A stretch of DNA of 64,000 nucleotides from Sulfitobacter sp. HNIBRBA3233 (lineage in GTDB: Bacteria > Pseudomonadota > Alphaproteobacteria > Rhodobacterales > Rhodobacteraceae). Of the stretch, positions 59,580 to 64,000 are shown one piece after another. The notes below the pieces were generated by a model. It ran no database searches. It was not told the DNA's origin and saw only the letters and a program-made list of their open reading frames with translations. Made by a program: the position numbers and the translations under genes. The stretch lies in NCBI RefSeq assembly GCF_040149665.1, contig NZ_JBEFLP010000001.1, positions 2,480,001 to 2,544,000 of the forward strand. Reading direction: 5' to 3'. Every line of letters begins with the position of its first letter. Positions within the stretch are counted from its first letter, which is position 1.

Positions 59580-62372
59580 TCAGTGCGCCTCGGCCCAGTT
59601 CGCGCCCTGGCCCGCGTCGACGGAAAGCTTCACGTCGAGCTTCACCACCGGATCGCAGGCGCCTTCCATGACCGTGCGGGCGGCACCGATCAGATCGTCC
59701 TCCGCCCCCTTGTCGACTTCGAACAGCAATTCGTCGTGGACCTGAAGCAGCATCTTCGCGGGGATGCCCGCGATGGCATCCGGCATCCGGATCATGGCGC
59801 GGCGGATCACGTCGGCGGCGGTGCCCTGAATCGGGGCGTTGATCGCGGCGCGGGCGGCGAAACCGGCACGGGGGCCTTTGCTGGCGATCTCGGGCGTGTG
59901 GATCTTGCGGCCAAAGAGCGTCTGGACGAATTTGTGTTCCTTGGCGAATTCCTTGGTGTCGTCCATGTATTTGCGGATGCCGGGGAAACGCTCGAAATAG
60001 CGGTCGATGAAGCCCTGCGCCTCGGCCCGCGGGATGCGCAGGTTGCGGGCGAGGCCGAAGCCCGAAATCCCGTAGATCACCCCGAAGTTGATCGCCTTGG
60101 CCTGGCGTCGCACGTCCGGTGTCATCTCGTCCATCGGGACGCCGAACATCTCGGACGCGGTCATGGCATGAATGTCGAGCCCGTCCGCGAAGGCCTGTTT
60201 CAGCTCGGGGATGTCGGCAATATGCGCGAGCAGGCGCAATTCGATCTGGCTGTAGTCCAGCGCCACCAGCGTCTTGCCCTCTTCGGCGACGAAGGCTTCG
60301 CGGATGCGGCGGCCTTCCTCGGTGCGGATCGGGATGTTTTGCAGGTTCGGATCGGTCGAGGCGAGCCGCCCGGTCGCCGCACCGGTGATCGAATAGGACG
60401 TGTGGACGCGGCCCGTGTCCTTGTTGATGTGATCCTGAAGCGCGTCCGTGTAGGTGGACTTGAGCTTGCTGAGCTGCCGCCAGTCGAGCACGCGCGCCGG
60501 CAGTTCATGCTCTGTCGCGAGGTCTTCGAGCACATCCGCACCGGTGGCATAGGCGCCGGTCTTGCCCTTCTTGCCGCCTTCGAGCCCCATCTCGTCGAAC
60601 AGGATCTCGCCCAGCTGCTTGGGCGAGCCGACGTTGAAACTGTGGCCCGCGAGTTCGTGGATCTCGGCCTCGAGCGCGCCCATTTTCTGGGCGAAGGCGT
60701 TGGACATCCGGCTGAGCGTGTCCCGGTCGACCTTGACGCCGTAGCGTTCCATCTGCGCCAGAACCGGCACCAGCGGGCGCTCCATCGTCTCGTAGACGCG
60801 GGTGACCTGTTCGCGGTGCAGCTGCGGTTTGAACTGCTGCCACAGGCGCAGGGTGATGTCGGCGTCTTCGGCGGCGTAGGGCACGGCATCGGCCAGCGGC
60901 ACCTTGTCGAAGGTGATCGCGGATTTGCCAGACCCCAGAAGCGGCTTGATCGGGATCGGGGTGTGCCCGAGGTAACGCTCCGCCAGCGTGTCCATCCCGT
61001 GACCGTGCAGACCTGCGTTCATCGCGTAGGACATCAGCATGGTATCGTCGAAAGGGGCGAGCGTGATGCCGAGCTGCGCGAAGATCTTGGCATCGTATTT
61101 CATGTTCTGCCCGATCTTGAGGATACCGGGATCCTCCAGCATCGGGGTGAGCATCTTCAGCGCTTCCTCAAACCCCATCTGGCCCTCGGCCAGATCGTCT
61201 GACCCGAAGAGATCGTCGCCCCGGTTCGCCTTGTGCGTCAGCGGAATGTAACAGGCCTCGCCCGCGTCGACGCAGAGGGAAATGCCCACAAGCTCGGCGG
61301 TCATCTCGTCGAGGCCGGTGGTTTCGGTGTCCACGGCGACATAGCCACGCTCGTATATCCGGTCGAGCCAGCCTTGCAGCGCCTCGGCGTCACCGACCTG
61401 TGTATAGGTCGCCTTGTCGAAGGGGACGGTTTCGATCTCCGGCGCGTTCTCTTCGGCCTTGGGTTCGGGAATTGCGGGGGCCTCGACATGCAGCGCGTCG
61501 GCGATGCGCTTGGTCAGGGTGCGGAATTCCATCCGGGTTAGGAAGTCGAGCAGCTTTTCCGGATCGGGGTCGCGGACTTCGAGATCGTCGAGGGTGAACT
61601 GGATCGGCGTCTTGTCGTCGAGCAGCACCAGCTTGCGCGACAGGCGGATCTGTTCGGCGTGGTCGATCAGGGTCTGGCGGCGCTTGGGCTGCTTGATCTC
61701 TTCGGCCCGCTCGAGCAGCGATTCCAGATCGCCGTATTCGTTGATGAGCAGCGCCGCCGTCTTGATCCCGATACCCGGCGCACCGGGCACGTTATCGACC
61801 GAATCCCCGGCGAGCGCCTGCACGTCCACCACGTTTTCGGGATAGACGCCGAATTTTTCGTGGACGCCTTCGCGGTCGATACGGGTGTTCTTCATCGCGT
61901 CCAGCATCTCGACGCCGCCGCCCACGAGTTGCATCAGGTCCTTGTCGGAGCTGATGATGGTGCAGCGGCCACCGGCCTCGCGGGCCTGCACGGCGAGCGT
62001 GGCGATGATGTCGTCGGCCTCATACCCCTCAAGCTCTTCGCAGGCGATATTGAACGCCTCTGTCGCTTCGCGGGTCAGGGGGATCTGCGGGCGCAGGTCT
62101 TCGGGCATCTCTTCGCGGTTGGCCTTGTACTGGTCGTACATCTCGTTGCGGAAGGTATGGCTGCCCTTGTCGAAGATCACCGCGACATGGGTGGGCGCAT
62201 CCGAACCGGTGTTCCCCTCGACGTAGCGCTGGAGCATGTTGCAAAAGCCGTGGACCGCGCCGATGGGCGCGCCGTCGGATTTGCGGGTCAGCGGCGGCAG
62301 GGCGTGGAAGGCGCGGAAGATGAAGGCCGATCCGTCGATCAGGTGCAGATGGTGCCCTTTGCCGAATGCCAT
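59580..62372 (-). CDS. polA: DNA polymerase I
   Basis: 930 residues with all three domains. 5'-3' exonuclease (1-~290): LIDGSAFIFRAFHALPPL, GYEADDIIATLA. 3'-5' exonuclease with an intact DxE motif in VAVDTETTGLDEM (~346) and GQNMKYDAKIF. Polymerase (~540-930): motif A LVALDYSQIELR (~703), motif B RRQAKAINFGVIYGIS, motif C LQVHDELLFEV. ATG at 62372 follows a GGAAGGAA-type site. Fills repair gaps and matures Okazaki fragments. Nothing abnormal. Confidence 0.97.
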   Translation of the reverse strand: MAFGKGHHLHLIDGSAFIFRAFHALPPLTRKSDGAPIGAVHGFCNMLQRYVEGNTGSDAPTHVAVIFDKGSHTFRNEMYDQYKANREEMPEDLRPQIPLTREATEAFNIACEELEGYEADDIIATLAVQAREAGGRCTIISSDKDLMQLVGGGVEMLDAMKNTRIDREGVHEKFGVYPENVVDVQALAGDSVDNVPGAPGIGIKTAALLINEYGDLESLLERAEEIKQPKRRQTLIDHAEQIRLSRKLVLLDDKTPIQFTLDDLEVRDPDPEKLLDFLTRMEFRTLTKRIADALHVEAPAIPEPKAEENAPEIETVPFDKATYTQVGDAEALQGWLDRIYERGYVAVDTETTGLDEMTAELVGISLCVDAGEACYIPLTHKANRGDDLFGSDDLAEGQMGFEEALKMLTPMLEDPGILKIGQNMKYDAKIFAQLGITLAPFDDTMLMSYAMNAGLHGHGMDTLAERYLGHTPIPIKPLLGSGKSAITFDKVPLADAVPYAAEDADITLRLWQQFKPQLHREQVTRVYETMERPLVPVLAQMERYGVKVDRDTLSRMSNAFAQKMGALEAEIHELAGHSFNVGSPKQLGEILFDEMGLEGGKKGKTGAYATGADVLEDLATEHELPARVLDWRQLSKLKSTYTDALQDHINKDTGRVHTSYSITGAATGRLASTDPNLQNIPIRTEEGRRIREAFVAEEGKTLVALDYSQIELRLLAHIADIPELKQAFADGLDIHAMTASEMFGVPMDEMTPDVRRQAKAINFGVIYGISGFGLARNLRIPRAEAQGFIDRYFERFPGIRKYMDDTKEFAKEHKFVQTLFGRKIHTPEIASKGPRAGFAARAAINAPIQGTAADVIRRAMIRMPDAIAGIPAKMLLQVHDELLFEVDKGAEDDLIGAARTVMEGACDPVVKLDVKLSVDAGQGANWAEAH

Positions 62373-62490
62373 GTGGTGCGTTCCTTCCTGAAGGTTGTCC
62401 CGGAGGAGCGGTGGACGACACGCGTCCTGCGCCTACCGGCGGGAATATAGGGCAGGGGGCCGTCCGGGACAGGGCGGAGGCCTGCGGGTG

Positions 62491-62670
62491 TCAGACCTTG
62501 CCTTCGAAATCGCGGTGAATGAACTTGCAATCGCAATAGCCGCATTCGACCCAGCCCTTGTCGGCGGGGATCTGGTACCAGACGCGCGGGTGGCCAAGCG
62601 CCCCTTCGCTGCCGTCGCAGGCGATGCGGTAGCTGTCAACGATGCGGGTTTCTGGGACATCTTGTGTCAT
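62491..62670 (-). CDS. CHCC-type zinc-finger protein
   Basis: 59 residues, [20 protein letters not shown] at the start and [12 protein letters not shown] toward the end. This is the zf-CHCC family, related to the NDUFS6 accessory subunit of complex I, common as a small gene in alphaproteobacteria. Zinc ligands are likely Cys18, Cys43, Cys46 and a His such as His27 (ALGHPRV). Start ATG at 62670, stop at 62491. Shares its strand with polA, 118 bases upstream. Confidence 0.82.
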   Translation of the reverse strand: MTQDVPETRIVDSYRIACDGSEGALGHPRVWYQIPADKGWVECGYCDCKFIHRDFEGKV

Positions 62671-63258
62671 CTGGGGCCTCGGGGCTGAACGAAAGGACCG
62701 GCGTCACGCCATCGCCCGCCGTTATGGACAATGTGCGGCGGGCGGGCAAGGGCAAGCGCAAGCCGCGCTTGCGCCATCCGCATCAGGGGGTGATTCGCGC
62801 CCGTCGGCCCCAGAGGTCGAATCGCGCGCCTGACGCCTACGCCACATCGTGTATGACCGGCCTCCGCTGGCGGATTATCTGGAGTCCGCCGGGGGAAAAT
62901 ACACGGCAATCTCAAAATTTCGTTGATCGGGAGCCGGCGGAGAGTCAACATGTCGCCATACCAAGCATCTATAGAAAGATTCCTTTCTTTTCCCTCTTCT
63001 TTGTACCCAAGGGCGGGGCTGAAACGGAAGCGAACCGTAACGCTGCCGACGATTCGTCGGGAGCAGGCTGTGTGGCATATTTCGCCCCGCGGTCCCGGGT
63101 CGGGTCCGTGGCATCCCTCCCGGTGCGACCGGACGCTCTTGGGGCTCATTTCTTGACCTTCGCCCGCGCGGACTGCGCCCTTCCGAAATATGGGTTCAAT
63201 CCGGCGGCCAACGGCGTTAGAAGGCCGGTATCCTGTCACACCCTCCCAAGGAGCGTTC
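62671..63258 (+). other. Gene-poor interval upstream of gpmI
   Basis: 588 bases with no gene I can support. The left part is GC-rich with a near-repeated GCAAGCGCAAGCCGCGCTTGCGC palindromic patch split across 62751-62775. The middle (about 62940-63010) is unusually AT- and pyrimidine-rich (CCTTTCTTTTCCCTC). No tRNA or convincing operator is seen. Open frames here lack ribosome-binding sites and recognisable motifs. It presumably holds the gpmI promoter. Confidence 0.5.
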
Positions 63259-64000
63259 ATGGCCCCCCGCAAGCCTGTTGTCCTGTGCATCCTAGATGGC
63301 TGGGGACTGAGTTCCCTGCGCAAAGGAAACGCCCCCCTGCTGGCCGAAACTCCGACGATGGACCGCCTGATGCAGGCCTGCCCGAACGCCACGCTGACGA
63401 CATTTGGCCCCGATGTGGGTCTGCCACGGGGGCAGATGGGAAATTCGGAGGTGGGCCATACCAATATCGGTGCGGGTCGCGTCGTGGCGATGGACCTCGG
63501 ACAGATCGACCTTGCCATCGAAGAAGACCGTTTCGCGACCAACCCGCCGCTGGTGGCGTTCATCGACGCGCTGAAGGTGTCCGGCGGCACCGCGCATCTT
63601 TTGGGGCTGGCCTCCGAGGGCGGTGTGCACGGGCATATCTCGCATATGATCGCGGCGGCGCGGGCGCTGGATGCGGCGGGCGTGCCGGTGGTGATCCACG
63701 CGCTGACCGACGGACGCGACGTGGCCCCGCAGGCGGCGGGTGACGATATCGCGGCGCTCGCGCAAGCGCTGCCCGATGGCGCGCGCATCGTGACGGTGAC
63801 GGGCCGCTATTTTGCCATGGACCGCGACAACCGCTGGGACCGCGTGGCCCGCGCCCATGGTGCGATCGTGCGCGGCGACGGCGAAGCGGCCCCCAGCGCG
63901 GGTGACGCGGTTCGGGCGGCCTATGCGGCGGGCACCACGGATGAGTTCATTTCGCCCCATGTGATTGATGGATACGCGGGCGCGCGTGACGGCGACGGTT
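63259..64000 (+). CDS. gpmI: 2,3-bisphosphoglycerate-independent phosphoglycerate mutase (3' end beyond window)
   Basis: First 247 codons of a Mn-dependent phosphoglycerate mutase, glycolysis/gluconeogenesis. The N-terminus VVLCILDGWGLSS has metal Asp13; the phospho-serine is Ser63 in GQMGNSEVGHTNIGAGR; substrate-site HALTDGRDV and TVTGRYFAMDRDNRWDR follow. AAGGAG lies eight bases before the ATG. The rest of the alkaline-phosphatase-fold domain lies outside the window. Confidence 0.95.
   Translation, partial: MAPRKPVVLCILDGWGLSSLRKGNAPLLAETPTMDRLMQACPNATLTTFGPDVGLPRGQMGNSEVGHTNIGAGRVVAMDLGQIDLAIEEDRFATNPPLVAFIDALKVSGGTAHLLGLASEGGVHGHISHMIAAARALDAAGVPVVIHALTDGRDVAPQAAGDDIAALAQALPDGARIVTVTGRYFAMDRDNRWDRVARAHGAIVRGDGEAAPSAGDAVRAAYAAGTTDEFISPHVIDGYAGARDGDG

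Overview
The window reads as a chromosomal segment of a Roseobacter-group alphaproteobacterium (Rhodobacterales). The support is high GC with dense, overlapping operons, a Rhodobacterales-type flagellar gene set, the aerobic cob pathway with CbtAB, a Mur-type Fur protein beside sitABCD, and a MoxR-DUF58-DUF4159 operon. Protein names come from motif and family recognition by eye; no database search was run. No tRNA, rRNA, CRISPR array or transposase was seen.

Layout. 1-4840 is a flagellar region: fliK (cut by the window edge), a FlgJ-like rod-binding protein, a FlgN-like chaperone, the 5' stump of a flagellin gene, flgE and motB. The flagellin stump runs tail-to-tail into flgE across an 8-bp joint at 2619-2626. 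Both genes lack their normal 3' ends, and the genes expected between them are absent. 4975-9749 holds an MFS transporter, the tRNA uridine hydroxylase trhO, and pncA and pncB with a NYN-type RNase gene between them. 9786-13762 is sitDCBA (Mn/Fe ABC importer) divergent from mur. 13763-14659 is an EamA transporter.

14760-30449 is the centrepiece: a cobalamin riboswitch followed by cbtB-cbtA, a His-rich periplasmic protein, a DUF1636 protein, cobW-cobN-cobG-cobH-cobI-cobJ, an inverted cobK, cobL-cobE-cobM-cobB-cobA, a second DUF1636 protein and cobF. Together they import cobalt and build the corrin ring from uroporphyrinogen III up to cobalt insertion, under B12 feedback.

30492-36525 carries arfB, a SpoIIAA-like protein, a small free-standing transcription unit on the minus strand (about 31411-31600), the queuosine-precursor transporter yhhQ with a candidate preQ1-I riboswitch in its leader, an operon of a UMF1-type MFS protein, mepA and a phytase-esterase-like protein, then a BLUF photoreceptor and a YggT protein. 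36609-50573 has recQ, yaaA, a hybrid histidine kinase, a very large alpha-2-macroglobulin coupled to pbpC, an AEC transporter and a GNAT enzyme. 50570-57298 is a four-gene MoxR/DUF58/DUF4159 membrane operon. The end carries a DUF1285 protein, a hydroxypyruvate-isomerase-like protein, a small membrane protein, polA, a CHCC zinc-finger protein and the start of gpmI.

The observations most worth following are the fliC/flgE chimeric joint, the small structured transcript at 31411-31600, the preQ1-like leader, and the unexplained genes embedded in the B12 operon.
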